Origin: Xiphydria camelus
Lineage: Eukaryota > Arthropoda > Insecta > Hymenoptera > Xiphydriidae
Length of the DNA: 64,000 bases
Direction of reading: 5' to 3'
Assembly (NCBI GenBank): GCA_963678675.1
Contig: OY783192.1
Coordinates: 17,509,005-17,573,004, forward strand
Shown in pieces: positions 44,888 to 56,060 of this stretch. The stretch's first letter is position 1. Every line of letters starts with the position of its first letter. The notes below the pieces were generated by a model that was not told the origin of the DNA, ran no database searches, and was given only the letters and a program-made list of their open reading frames with translations. The position numbers and the translations under genes were made by a program.

Positions 44888-46670
44888 GTCGGAGAGCTGG
44901 CGTACAAAATGTGCAAGAGTTTTCTCCTATCTGGTACAATTCTAGTGAATTACAATTGGGCTGTAAAACGTCATTGTACAGTCAGCCGGTCTGGTTTTGG
45001 GACACCTGGCATTCGCGCGCCACCAAAGGTGTCAGAATAATTAGGTTCGTGCAACTATTTTCTACTAGCTCCAAATTCATTTGTAATTAGTCTATGCAAT
45101 AAAAAACTCAAAACAAACAGTCAGCCAGCAAAAGAGTGGGACACGGCCAGTCAGCATTACTGTAAAGTTGTAGAAAAAATTAAGTTCATGCAAGTGTTTT
45201 CTCCAAACTCAAATTTTTCAATATGTTAATTCATTCAATAACAACTATAAATCAACCAGTCAGACCTCATTTATATAGAACCCACACAGTCAGCAGTTCA
45301 GAGAAGTTGCGATAATAAGTACGCGCGACTTCTCAAAAACAATCATCCGCGCAAGGGATGACCCTTGCTCTAAAACAAGAGACTACGTAGTTAAGGCATC
45401 TGGCGACCAACTGTATCTCGAGCGAAGCGGAGAACAATGAATAAAGAATCTTTGCCAGCACTGCTGTAGAGAAAGAAACGTTTCCTCAGTTTTTCTCGGG
45501 CCAGGGCGGATTCGAGGTGTAAGGCTCTGGTGCATGTATTTGTGTGTTAGTTGGGGAGAAACGAATTAAAATCTTCGGTACGCGACAGATGACACTACAT
45601 TCGTGCGTTGTGAAGCAAATATTATGGAGAAATGTGTGGTTCATTGTGTATTTTGTTTGAAAAAAAGGAGACAATATACTGCCCTTAACAGAAAGTAGTA
45701 TTGCAAAATGCCAATCATTTTTAAAAATTCGTCGGAATAATAGTTTATCGTTTAATAATGTAGTGCTGCCATCAGTTCCCAATGACATCGATGGTTATCA
45801 TGTGCCATGTTATAGAAAATGTACGGCTTTGAGCAAGAAAGTGAGAGAAGTCCTGCGGGATAGAATTAATATATCTGAAAAGAGGTAAGTCAATTAGACT
45901 CTATATTATTAATACACTTTCCTGGCGGGGGCCGCAATTATTTTTTTGCTGTTGTCAAAATCATTGAAGCGATTTCTATATTATTTGAGTACATTTACCA
46001 TAAAATGAAATTTGAATAAAAGAAATAATAAAAGAAAATTGAATAGTTGTTATCCCTCTTCTTTCATTACACCTTCCTTCATTACTTTTGGTGTAATCAT
46101 TGTTTATGTCTTGATTGTAATCGTTAATTTTCATTTTGTTTAAATTATCATATTTTTTATGATGTTTTTTGGATATGAGTACAGTATTTCCAGTAAAATT
46201 ATGATTCTTATGATTGTTATTGAGAAGTCGCGCGTACTTATTATCGCAACTTCTCTGAACTGCTGACTGAGTGGGTTCTATATAAATGAGGTCTGACTGA
46301 TTGATTTATAGTTGTTATTGAATTAATTAACATATTTAAAATTTTGAGTTTGGATAAAACACTTGCATGAACTTAATTTTTTCTACAACTTTACAGTAAT
46401 GCTGACTGGCCGTGTCCCACTCTTTTGCTGGCTGACTGTTTGTTTTGAGTTTTTTATTGCATAAACTAATTATAAATTAATTTGGAGCTAGTGGAAAACA
46501 GTTGCACGAAGCTAATTATTCTGACACCTTTGGTAGCGCGCGAACGCCAGGTGTCCCAAAACCAGACCGGCTGACTGTACAGTGACGTTTTACAGCCCAA
46601 TTGTAATTCACTAGAATTGTACCAGATAGGAGAAAACTTGCACATTTTGTACGCCAGCTCTTGGACTATA
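44888..46670. mobile_element. Foldback element enclosing a gene exon
   Basis: The arms of about 450 bp (44888-45336 and 46222-46670) begin AGAGCTGGCGTACAAAATGT and include CAGTCAGCCGG(T/C)CTGGTTTTGG and AAGTACGCGCGACTTCTC at the inner edge. The 885-bp loop carries promoter-like DNA related to 14765-14870 and a Cys-rich coding exon. Arms differ at a few percent of sites. Confidence 0.7.
45624..45885 (+). pseudogene. Cys-rich N-terminal exon, probably of the PIN/CXC-associated gene family
   Basis: ATG at 45624 reads MEKCVVHCVFCLKKRRQYT, with a CxxxCxxC cluster. A one-base slip near 45685 is needed to continue into LTESSIAKCQSFLKIR, then PSVPNDIDGYHVPCYRKC, TALSKK, and a donor AGAG/GTAAGT at 45885. 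This layout (N-terminal CxxC, LT..S..KC, GYH..CYR..TAL) is what I know as the first exon of large proteins related to the one at 13917-14740. Support: 45389-45480 just upstream resembles 14780-14870 beside that gene. The link is an inference. Confidence 0.5.
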
Positions 46671-46982
46671 AGCGGTAGCTGCTGAATGCAACCATTGCCT
46701 ATGCTCCGCGTACAAGCAGGAGTGGGCGGAGCTATGGAGCGGGCAGCTGACGTCAAGCCACTCAGGTACCGTTTTGTGTCGCGCTTCGAATATTTGAACT
46801 CCAAATGGCTATTTTTTGAAGCCAAGTGTCATTATTTTTCAAAACTGACTGGTTTTAGACACGTATTTCTACGAATCTGAGGCATAAAATGATAACATCA
46901 TATTTTTAAGACCTCCCTATTAGGGCTAAGGAATCGAAAGTATTCAAAATGCGTTTAATCTGCTTATTCTTAATTTCATTCA
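46671..46982. other. No gene recognised
   Basis: Two short ORFs without motifs. It separates two mobile elements. Confidence 0.4.
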
Positions 46983-47364
46983 TCATAAGAGTAGCCATAT
47001 GCAAAACCCGCTATATGCCAAAAAAATAAAATTGAGATATTGGCACCACTGTCTTCTAAAAGGTCAAAGCTAACTACTTGAACATATTTTGAGCTGAAAA
47101 ACGCGCTATTACCTATTTAAAATCGAATCGAAAAAGTGGGTACATTTTCAAAAGCCGCTATATGCACGAGGTGTACAGATGCAAAGTCGGCTAAACGTTT
47201 GAATGCGTGCAAAGTACGTTATATTCGATAATGTGTGACTGCTAGGTATATTGGGAATACGGCTGCAAAACTATTTATTCTTAGATTTCGCGGTCTTTTA
47301 AGGTTGTTTGTTTTAACACGTCGTCATTTGTTTGCATTGCAGTTTCATTCACTGATCTCTATAG

Positions 47365-47553
47365 GCTAGGCAAGTATCTCAAATTATTGACTGGAATGAA
47401 AATGAAAAGTTGCTGTTCTATAACGACATCTTTTCTGCTTCGGAGGAAAATGATACAGCCGCTACTGCTAACAATAATGGTGATAACGATGACAGTTGCA
47501 CCAATAATAGTGACTTCGAACTCCCTGACGATGACGCAGAGTCTATGACTTAA
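47365..47553 (+). pseudogene. C-terminal exon of an unidentified transposon protein
   Basis: After the acceptor CTCTATAG it reads ARQVSQIIDWNENEKLLFYN, then a Ser/Asp/Asn-rich acidic tail ending DDDAESMT and stop, followed by T-rich DNA and AATAAT/AATAAA-like signals. No upstream exon is recognisable between 46991 and 47364. It is probably the last exon of the element's lost transposase. Confidence 0.45.
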
Positions 47554-47666
47554 TTTTTTTTAATTTTTAATGTTTGTATTTTTTGTTTTTCACTACTTTT
47601 TCTTTGAATAATAATAAATTATGCTTTAACTATTAATTTTTCTAAAATATTTATTTGATTCATTGC

Positions 47667-47667
<1 letters not shown>

Positions 47668-47724
<57 letters not shown>
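47668..47724 (+). repeat. (AAT)n microsatellite
   Basis: About 19 uninterrupted AAT units inside the 1.06-kb transposon. Confidence 0.95.
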
Positions 47725-48061
47725 TTAAATAAAGCAATCATATTAAGCCCGAAATGATCGAAAATAGCGGGTTTTGCAAGTTATTAAAAGCCAATACGGC
47801 GTTGATGATTTGCAAAAACTGCTATATACATAATACGCTTGCAAAACACGCTATGAACAAAATGCAAATCTAAATAACTTAATTCTATTATTTATAGGAT
47901 TATAGGTGACTATTTTAAAGATTTACAATAATTATTTTCAATCTTTTCAATAACTAAAAAATTTCCAAATCTTATTTTTATTTGGTTATACGTTTTTCTT
48001 TAATACCCTAAATTCTGTTATGAAGCACATAGCGGGTTTTGCATATGGGCTACTCATAAGC

Positions 48062-48460
48062 AGTTTCCACGCTGCACCACGTGGAGGTAGCATTTCGCTA
48101 TGAATGTGAAAACCGCTTTTTTACTGCTTTTTAAAATTGGAAACACGATACGCCGTCCGATCTGGCAACTGAAACAGCGCTGAGCTCGGTACTATGAGTT
48201 CACAAATTTTTAGATTTAATTATCATCTATCCAAATCTGAAATATAAAATTAAAAAAAAATAACATTAAAACCCAGATTCTGATATTTAATTTTTTAATT
48301 CCATGCTTTAAATTATAATTTCACTCTAAAAAACCAATCGAAATTTTGAACGTCAGATTCGAAATCAGCGCCACTGAAAACTGACATGTAACGCGAAAAC
48401 CAATCAAAATCAATGTACATTTTAAACATTAAAAAACAGAATCCTACTGAAGTAATTTTA
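48062..48460 (+). repeat. Dispersed repeat holding an empty insertion site
   Basis: 48130-48460 is colinear with 53290-53310 plus 55075-55390 (GGAAACACGATACGCCGTCC, GATCTGGCAA, TTAATTATCATCTATCCAAA, TGTACATTTTAAACATTAAA). The TA at 48149-48150 is the uninterrupted counterpart of the 53311-55074 insertion. Confidence 0.8.
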
Positions 48461-48871
48461 AAAAATACGTGTGTGTATAATAACATATAATATAAAACAG
48501 TTTTTATAGAAAAATTGTTAGATGTGAAACATCGAAATTCTTCTTTGTAGAAAGTATGCGATAGGAAGGATGGACCACGCGTCCGTCGAAAGAACACGTG
48601 CGCCAGTGCGCATTTGTATTTATGACTATGATACTATTAAACGGTACGAACCGTTGTGTCTAATTCAAAAAGCGCATTTAGTTTACTCTCTCTTAACTCT
48701 ACCATCGGTACTGTTTAATAGTATCACAGTCATAAATACAAATGCGCACTGGCGCACGTGTTCCTTCCTATCGCATACTTTCTACAAAGAAGAATTTCGA
48801 TGTTTCACATCTAACAATTTTTCTATAAAAACTGTTTTATATTATATGTTATTATACACACACGTATTTTT
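48461..48871. repeat. Foldback element with ATTAAACGGTACGAACCG core
   Basis: Pairs around 48678 from ACGTGTGTGTATAATAACAT through AAACATCGAAATTCTTC and GCGCCAGTGCGCATTTG. The left arm contains a GGACCACGCGTCCGTCGAA segment missing from the right arm. Confidence 0.8.
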
Positions 48872-49554
48872 ATCTACAACAAAGTATCTTACATCGATGT
48901 GGGCCTAAAGTTCATAGATAATAAGATAATAGCGATTAAATTTCCTTTCCTGGTGAATAAGTTTAGCCTCATATATTTCTTTGACTTATCAAATATCTAT
49001 TTACAATTGTGATGTATTATAGATTGTTCACACATACGTACCATATGAGGCTAAACTTACTTGCCAGCGAAGAAGTTTCAATTACTATTATCTCATTATT
49101 AATGAACTTTTGACCTATATCGATATGACTTTTCTATGCATGGTGGGAGAAGGAAATTCTTCGAAACCACCGAGCTGGAGCATGAAAATTGGCGCCGGGA
49201 GAGTACGCAGATTCAGCGCCGTTCGGTTGGTGCTATCCCCGAAGAAGTACACGTGCGCCGCAATAGTCGAATTTATTGCGGGTCTGCACTTCTGTTGCCT
49301 CCCGCGAGGCTCCTGAAATCTGAGCACGCGCGGTCGAGGCCCTTCGCTTGCGACCCGGCGCCTATCACTCTCGCTAGACTGAGTTACTATCTATTTAGCC
49401 GGTCAAATAGACTGAAATTTCTCTGGCAGTAAATTTTTATCGTGTATCCACTGCACAATCTAGCTAGATTTATTTTTCTCAACCGAGATTCTAGACTAAC
49501 TCTCGCTAGATTGTTCTCAATGCTGTGTCCACTTAAGTAAATCTAGCTGAAAAC
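48872..49554. other. No gene recognised; short inverted pieces
   Basis: 48925-49100 is a weak inverted pair (TGAGGCTAAACTTA / TAAGTTTAGCCTCATA). The more GC-rich 49110-49400 has overlapping ORFs of 68-98 codons without motifs. Confidence 0.35.
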
Positions 49555-49870
49555 GAAAGAACACGTTCGCCAGTGCGTATTTGTATTTATAATTGTGATA
49601 CTATTAAACGGTACAAACCGTTGTGTCTAATTCAAAAAGCGCATTTAGTTTACTCTCTCTTAACTCTGCCATCAGTCGCTGTTCCGTCTCGCGATAAACG
49701 GAATTCGACACAACGGTTCGTACTGTTTAATGGTATCACAGTCATAAATACAAATGCGCACTGGCGCACGTATTCTTTCAACGGATGCGTGGTCCATCCT
49801 TCCTATCGCATACTTTCTACAAAGAAGAATTTCGATGTTTTACATCTAACAATTTTCCTATACAAACGGT
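49555..49870. repeat. Second ATTAAACGGTAC foldback, left outer arm lost
   Basis: Pairs from GCCAGTGCGTATTTG to CGCACTGGCGC. The loop is longer than in the first copy (with TCTCGCGATAAACGGAATTC). The right side continues into ATCCTTCCTATCGCATACTT and CTTCTTTGTAGAAAG-type sequence without a left partner. Confidence 0.7.
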
Positions 49871-50349
49871 ATTTAAATGTTATTTTTAAACGTGCTAACC
49901 AATGATCAATCAATCCTCATGCTTTCATTAATGAGGGTAAATACTGCTTCGTACACCGATACAGTGAGCGTGTAGTAGTAAGTGGTTAAGCTAGGGCTCG
50001 GTGAAAGGGGACCATCGAGTCGTGGCGGAGAGAGCCGATGTGTGTGCGTCCCGAGTTAACCCCGCCGCACATTGAGAGGCAGGCGACGTAGGCGACGCAG
50101 GGCAGGACAGTGCAGGTTTCTGTATCCTGTACAACCCCCAAAATAGATATTTTCGTTATAAGGGCGTGAAGCGCCGTTTTCAACGAGTGTGAAGTTTTCC
50201 GCACGAGCGAAGCGAGTGCGGCAACCACACGAGTTAGAACGACGCGAAACGCCCTTTTAACGAATTCTATTTTTTGTCACTAAGTGTCAAATACAAGGTT
50301 GACGGGGTTGAGGACGCCCGTGAAACCGAGTTTTACGCACTGAGTGACG

Positions 50350-50838
50350 AAAAAACATTTTCCAAATGTAAAATGGTGGGTCGAGAGAGAAAGGCGATCC
50401 TTACCTGCCTAAAAAATGAGATTTCAACAACAAAAAAAAATGATATCAACAAGCTACAGCTTTCAGTCGCGAAAGATATGATCACACTAAACAATTTCTG
50501 AAGAAAAAAAAATTTATACCACTCTCACCACCCTACTAAACTCACTCGACAGCCCGCTTCTGTAACAGCAAACGAAGCTATTGATTGGTGCGATGGACAT
50601 TGAGCATTCTTCTTTTTATCGCAAATCACAAAAGCGGGCTGTCGAGTGAGTTTAGTAGGGTGGTGAGAGTGGTATAAATTTTTTTTTCTTCAGAAATTGT
50701 TTAATGTGATCATATCTTTCGCGACTGAAAGCTGTAGCTTGTTGATATCATTTTTTTTTGTTGAAATCTCATTTTTTAGGCAGGTAAGGATCGCCTTTCT
50801 CTCTCGACCCACCATTTTACATTTCGAAAATGTTTTTT
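50350..50838. repeat. Foldback element with ACTCACTCGACAGCCCGC arms
   Basis: From CATTTTCCAAATGTAAAATG to CATTTTACATTTCGAAAATG, pairing around 50596, with near-perfect arms of about 200 bp. Two ORFs (50274-50501 and 50690-50878) are the same reading in the two arms; they have no motif. Confidence 0.8.
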
Positions 50839-51535
50839 TGGGGGGGGATATCACTTTTTTTTTGTTAATCCAAGTCACCCTGTGTAGGCAAAAAAGGGAC
50901 GCTCTGTCTCTCTCAACCCACCATTTTAAATTATGGAAATATTTTTTGGGGTTTATTATACAATTTTACATTTGGGAAATATTTTTTGGGTCAGAATATA
51001 AAGGAAAATGCGTGATTGTGCGATCGGTCAACATTTTTAGTAAGTGACAGCGCATACTTTCTGTAAAGTAGAAAATAATGTTGTAGGTCTGTTTTGAATT
51101 AGGATGAATCGTATCTGTGAAAGGGAATCTCATTTTTTAGGCTTATCATTGACATCGGCACAGATACAAAAATATAAGCCAGCATAACGTCTATAGAATA
51201 TTTTGAAGTTACGAAACTGAACGAATCGTTACGAAGAGCAACGATATGCGTATCATTGTCGAGCGTCTTGGTCTTGATATTCCATCGAGTTTCAGGACTT
51301 ACTTCCACAAAATTAGTATTTTTCGCATCCCTTACAGTAACTAAACTACCGATGCCGCGTGTACTTACTCTATCAGCTTATCAATCTCTATCAAACTCTA
51401 TCAGCAACGATAATCTGGAAACGAAAGGAGAAATTTGCAACCAAAATAATTTGCAACCGATTTATCCTAATTCAAAACAGAGCTGGATTATTCAAATACA
51501 TACCATTAATTATTTTCTCGGATCGTGACGGTTGA
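50839..51535. other. No gene recognised
   Basis: A degenerate repetition of GGCAGGTAAGGATCGCC-like sequence (GTAGGCAAAAAAGGGACGCTC) follows the foldback. The rest is AT-rich with short ORFs lacking motifs. Confidence 0.35.
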
Positions 51536-51757
51536 CAGCTGATAGATAATCAATGCTTCGAGAGGCACTGTTTTACCAGCACAGCAGACAGAACAGCGAT
51601 CTCGCATCTACTGTGGCGTCTCGATAGCGATCGCCACGCCACAAAGCTGTGGCGGCCCGCCACCAGATGGTGCTGCCCTTCTCACTAGTGGTCGAACACG
51701 AGTACGTTTCTACATAAGACCGAAGCTGTTCGACAACCACGGAGGACAGAGCACACA

Positions 51758-51827
51758 GAGCGTCTAAGGCAGGAGTCGGCCTAGCCTTACTGACGAGTCC
51801 ACAGGCCGACTCCGGGACGAAACGCTC
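51758..51827 (+). ncRNA. Hammerhead ribozyme (open at stem III)
   Basis: All conserved parts are present. Stem III is GAGCGT (51758-51763) with ACGCTC (51822-51827). The cleavage triplet is GTC, predicted to be cut after C51764. Stem I is TAAGGC (51765-51770) with GCCTTA (51784-51789). The core is CTGACGA (51790-51796). Stem II is GTCC (51797-51800) with GGAC (51815-51818), then GAAA (51819-51822, last A pairing with the U of GUC). The loops of stems I and II contain AGTCGGCCT (51774-51782) and AGGCCGACT (51803-51811), perfect 9-nt complements, which would form the loop-loop contact that speeds natural hammerheads. Animal hammerheads are mostly linked to Penelope-like or retrozyme-type retroelements; the surrounding 51560-51900 is a candidate for such an element, but no reverse transcriptase is present. 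Confidence 0.85.
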
Positions 51828-52692
51828 CGCCGATAACATGGCGATCGCTCTTTTCGCCAAAAAGCATCGGAGAAAACGCCATCTGTGTTAAACTCATGGC
51901 ACTAAAGAACACGAGATTCGGAACGGGTTTTATAATTGTTAAATACGGAGAGTGTTTTCAAGTACGATAATAAACATTAACAAGCATCTTTAACGCATGT
52001 GTTGGCAATATTTATATACATATGACATAAGAAGAGCATTTTTTATAGCGCCCGCTGTTGTCTATAACCATTGTCAGCTGGAAAAACGGTAGTGAAATAT
52101 CGTACAGGTTAAATTTCCGTTCTTTACTGTAAATAAGGCTCTGCTGTTCGCCATGGCCATCGCTCTTTCTCTCTCGACCAAGCGAACTAGCGTTCGCCTT
52201 AATTCAATAGACCCGCGCGAATTGGGACGCAGAGTAGGGTAGTGCAGAACTGTGCCTACGCGGCGCAGTCTCCTGGACACAGTTTCCTGCGCGCGTGCGA
52301 AGCAGTTTTTGGCTTGGCGGAAGGGGAGAGTGGAGAAATGCCGATCACTTAAGCGGAATTAGACCTAACACAGTAAATTTTACTCTAAATTTTAAAATAA
52401 ACAACTGTAACAAATCTTTAGAGTATGAACTTTCTGAATCTTTTGTTGAAATTTCGATTAAATGAATAAATGTGTCTTGAAGCCACGCAATTAATTCTGC
52501 GCCCGACTCTGACTCGGAACTGTCCAGAAACAACGCCATGATTAAAATAAGAAAGCTCTTTCTATGTCCAAATAATATTATTTTCTATTCGTACTCGCGC
52601 ACGCCAACACTTCATAACAAGAACTGCCAGGACTGAGAACTGCCAGGACTGCTTTCCAATATGCGCTCATACTGCGTAGCATGTGTTTTTTC
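51828..52692. other. Unassigned DNA downstream of the ribozyme
   Basis: ATGGCGATCGCTCTTTT (51839-51855) has a close variant at 52153-52170 (ATGGCCATCGCTCTTTC), suggesting a duplicated element boundary about 310 bp apart. No ORF with a known domain. Confidence 0.35.
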
Positions 52693-52742
52693 CTGCCCTG
52701 CGTCGCCTACGTCGCCTGCCTCTCAATGTGCAGCGGGGTTTA

Positions 52743-52857
52743 GGCCAGGCGAACGTTGGGACGCAGTTCAGTGAGGAGACGCAGGGTGACCGTTGCCTCT
52801 ATATCTATATATAGAATAGATATAGATATAGAGGCAATGTTCAACGTTCGCCTGGCC
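52743..52857. repeat. PIF/Harbinger-type MITE, duplication TTA
   Basis: The ends GGCCAGGCGAACGTTG and CAACGTTCGCCTGGCC are flanked by TTA (52740-52742, 52858-52860). The 115-bp body closes in a perfect AT-rich hairpin (GCCTCTATATCTATA and mirror). The 3-bp TTA duplication and GGCC-type terminus are typical of PIF/Harbinger. Confidence 0.85.
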
Positions 52858-52860
52858 TTA

Positions 52861-53310
52861 GCGTATTTAGCCACTCCAGCGACGTTTCACGAGCAGCCGG
52901 TCTCATCCCCGAAGCGCGGCATAATATGTTTCACATCAAAAATTTCAGTCAGATTCGTAATCAGCGCGGTCAAAAACCCCCGAGTACCAAGCGTTACGTA
53001 CACGGCTTCAAAGATTTCGTTACTTACATAGAAGGACAGCGCTCTTCTTCGGCCTGAACCACCGTACAGACGCTGCGACGCACTGGCTGCCTTGCTCGCT
53101 CCATCATCGGTCGTACAGAGATCGTCGTATCCATCGCATTCATAATAACATCGGTTTTCGCATTCATAGCTAAAACTGACATGTACGCAAAAACATCGTC
53201 TTCGTCGAGATTGCCGTCAATTTTTCTCCGCGTTTCTTTTGAATCCAGAAAGAACATACACAGAAAGAACATTTAATTAGATAATAATGTGTAAATTGGG
53301 AAACACAATA
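52861..53310. other. Dispersed repeat, possible short minus-strand ORF
   Basis: Carries GCGCGGTCA.AAACCCCCGAGTACCA, also found at 55665-55695. An 82-codon minus-strand ORF (53024-53272) has no recognised domain. Confidence 0.4.
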
Positions 53311-55074
53311 GGGGAGCCGGTGCCTGTACCGCCCAGCGTACCATTCCCGCCACCTCCATTTCTTGCTATTTTTGCTTAACATGAACACCGAACATAGACT
53401 AGACAAGAAGGGTCACTCTAAGCCACGCCTCCAGTGTTGCTTGTCTCGCTTACTCTCTGTCGCCACTCTTTTTTGGGAGATTTTGGGGTATTTTCAGCGC
53501 GCGCGGTGGCGGAAGTCTTATACGGGGTGTCGTACATATCGCGCGGGGGCATTGACGATCGGATTATACCGGTGTGTTTAACCGGTTAATTTAACAATTA
53601 TTTTGTAAAACGTTGTCCATATTTTTCCAATTTTTTTAATTGCTAAATTTCAAACTTTATTATGAATATAGATTATTGCAAACAATAATGTCACTAATTA
53701 ATTAATGCAAGGGGTAATTAAATAATATTCAAGGAAGGTTATATTAAAATCCCGAGTATACTCGTATTTAGGGAAAAAATTATAAACAGGATATTTTCAT
53801 GATACACCAGTATTTTCGGGCTTTTAAGTTTATGCAAGAATTAAAAGCCCGAGTTATCTCGGGCTTTTAAGTTAAGCGGTTAATAATGAAACACAATTAT
53901 TATGGTTGATTGGTGACGTTAATTGCATAGTATTATTCCTGCGTGGTGCTTTAAATATAATAATTTTGGATTTCTGTTAAAATTATTTTCGTTCAAAATT
54001 CAACTACCTTTGTATTTTTATGTATATACCTGTTGTATTATATTATATATACGTTATTAAACACTATTACTTTTGAGGTTTTAAATATCTATTGTTTCTA
54101 TTATATCATTGCTTATATTTAAGGGAACTAATAACATTATATAGTCTTATTTTAATAAAAGTAAAATTCGATTGAACAGTTTAATAAATAATTAAATTCT
54201 ACCGATACTTCAAAATTCATTTCTACTCGCCACCCGGTGTAGTCGCTCACGAAGTACCGTAAACGCCGACACCGAACATGTGGCGTCCAGCAACGCGGCT
54301 CGCCTCTGTAGTCCCAACTTCAAAGTACCGACGCGGAGTGACCCTTCTTGTCTAGTCTATGTTCGGTGACATGAATGATTTGATGCTTTCTTCGTAAATT
54401 ATTATACCCCAATATTGATTTTATAAAGTCATTGTTGACTGTTAATTAATTTTAATTGAGTAAAATATGCAACCAAAATTTCCCCCTCTTAACATCAAAA
54501 ATTTGAGACTCTTAACTGAAGCTTTTTCATATGTTTTTTTTTATTATAAATTTACTACCCAGATTGAATTACAAACAATTAGAGTTTTAAGAATAGCTTA
54601 GAATTTTGGTAGATTTTTTTTTCAGTTATAAATAATATTAAAGACACTTTTATTAACAGTACGTCCATGTGTCCTGTACCGCCCGGTAGAAGTTGCCAGT
54701 ACCGACCAGTCTCTTACCAACATAACTTGTTTTATGTCGGTAATGTAGCGCTTACCGACATAACCTCTTTGTAGCGCGGAGAGTGGGCACATGCTGACTG
54801 TACGTCGAGCACGGACCCTATCGAAACTTTAAGCGGTCTAGGCCGCTCGGTGGGCGGTACAACCAGCATTGGAGCCTAGACCGCTCACCTGCTTCGATTA
54901 ATTTATTTTCCATTTCACGAATGTTTTTTGTACTAATTTAAAGTAATAAATGGAGAAATCGGGAAGACAAGACTCTAAGGTATGCCGACAAAATGATTTT
55001 TCCTGCCTTAAAGTCACTGAAATTTTAACAAAGTCATTTTTGTCTTAGGTGGGCGGTATTCCCCCCGCCTCCCC
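53311..55074. mobile_element. TA-targeting transposon with empty site in the window
   Basis: The ends GGGGAGCCGGTGCCTG...TACCGCCCA and mirror GGGCGGTATT...CGCCTCCCC are flanked by TA (53309-53310, 55075-55076). The paralogous repeat at 48130-48200 is continuous across the same TA. After removing the nested 985-bp element it is about 780 bp and has no transposase. The right half has several GTACCG/ACCGCCC words. Confidence 0.75.
53384..54368. mobile_element. 985-bp element with 7-bp duplication ACATGAA
   Basis: The 33-bp terminal inverted repeat starts CACCGAACATAGACTAGAC. ACATGAA is found at 53377-53383 and 54369-54375. Contents are AT-rich, with a GCCCGAGTTATCTCGGGC palindrome near 53848. 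It is nested in the TA element. Confidence 0.8.
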
Positions 55075-55076
55075 TA

Positions 55077-56060
55077 CGCCTTCCGATCTGGCAAGTGAAA
55101 CAGCGCCGAGCTCGATACTACTATGAGTTCAAAACTTGGTAGATTTAATTATCATCTATCCAAATCTGACATATACAATTTCAAAAAATAAAATTAGAAC
55201 CTAGATTCTGACATTTAATTTTAAAATTCCATGCTTTAAATTATAATTTCACTCGAAATTTTGAACGACGGATTCGAAATCAGCGCAAATGAAAACTGAC
55301 ATTTACGCGAAAACCGATCAAAATCCATGTACATTTTAAACATTAAAAAACAAAATCCGGCTTCTGAGGTCATTTTCAAAAAATTTCAATGTCATTCTTG
55401 ATCATCGCGGTCAAAGATCCCCTAGTACCATTTTTCAATCCTATCTACGCTAAATTAAAAATTCTCTTAAAAAAAATTAAACGTCAGAAGAGAGTATCCC
55501 GTGGTCGATTTGCAAAAATTCTTCGAAAAAGCGTTACGTATATGCCAATAAAGAATTTCGCTATAAATACGAAAACCGATCAAATTAATATGCATTTGAA
55601 AGATTAAAAAACAGAATCCAGCTTATAAAGTAATCTTCAAAAAATTTTAACGTCAGATTCATAATAAGCGCGGTCAGAAACCCCCGAGTACCACTTTTTA
55701 GCCCGATCTACGCTAAATTGAAAATCCACTTAAAAAAAATTAAACGTCATAATTGTGAAAAATCAGTTACCACGTTGTAGCCCGTGGTCGACTTGCTATA
55801 TTGATTTTGTCAGAATTCCTTAATTATTACTTAAAGCGTTACGAACACGGCCTCGTTACGTACATACATAGCATCACAGCGCTTTAGGAATAAATTAATA
55901 ATAACCTCAGAGTAAACACATAAAAAGCAATAACATCATGATTTAAGCAATCAGAAATAATAACCATACTTTGGTGTATGAAAGATGATTTCACATGCGT
56001 CGAGGACGCCCATGAAACCGAGTATTTGACACTGAGTGACAAAAAATGTATTTTTCTATT
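55077..56060 (+). repeat. Dispersed repeat with internal degenerate tandem units
   Basis: The stretch AACGTCAGATTC...AATCAGCGC...CCCCGAGTACCA...CTAAATT recurs at 55260, 55640 and partly 55740, and 55985-56050 matches 50295-50360 (GAGGACGCCCGTGAAACCGAG). No gene. Confidence 0.6.

Larger units (their letters stand above)
46991..48053. mobile_element. 1.06-kb transposon with 8-bp target duplication
   Basis: TCATAAGA (46983-46990) and TCATAAGC (48054-48061) flank the inverted ends GTAGCCATATGCAAAACCCG and the complement of GTAGCCCATATGCAAAACCC. An 8-bp duplication fits hAT or P-type elements. AAAACCCGCTATATGC-like words recur inside (47016, 47155, 47760 and 47830 in both directions). The only coding piece is a terminal exon at 47365-47553. 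Confidence 0.7.
50060..52738. mobile_element. piggyBac-like TTAA interval, 50-bp inverted ends
   Basis: TTAA (50056-50059) precedes CCCCGCCGCACATTGAGAGG; the inverted end CCTCTCAATGTGCAGCGGGG is followed by TTTA (52739-52742). About 50 bp are inverted, including GGCAGGCGACGTAGGCGACG. TTAA plus CCC is the piggyBac pattern. No transposase; the interior is a foldback (50350-50838), a hammerhead ribozyme and unassigned DNA. The right edge was later hit by a Harbinger-type MITE. Confidence 0.6.

Noticed and set aside
51573..51860. 95-codon minus-strand ORF across the ribozyme
   Set aside because: It runs antisense through the hammerhead, whose structure explains the sequence better.
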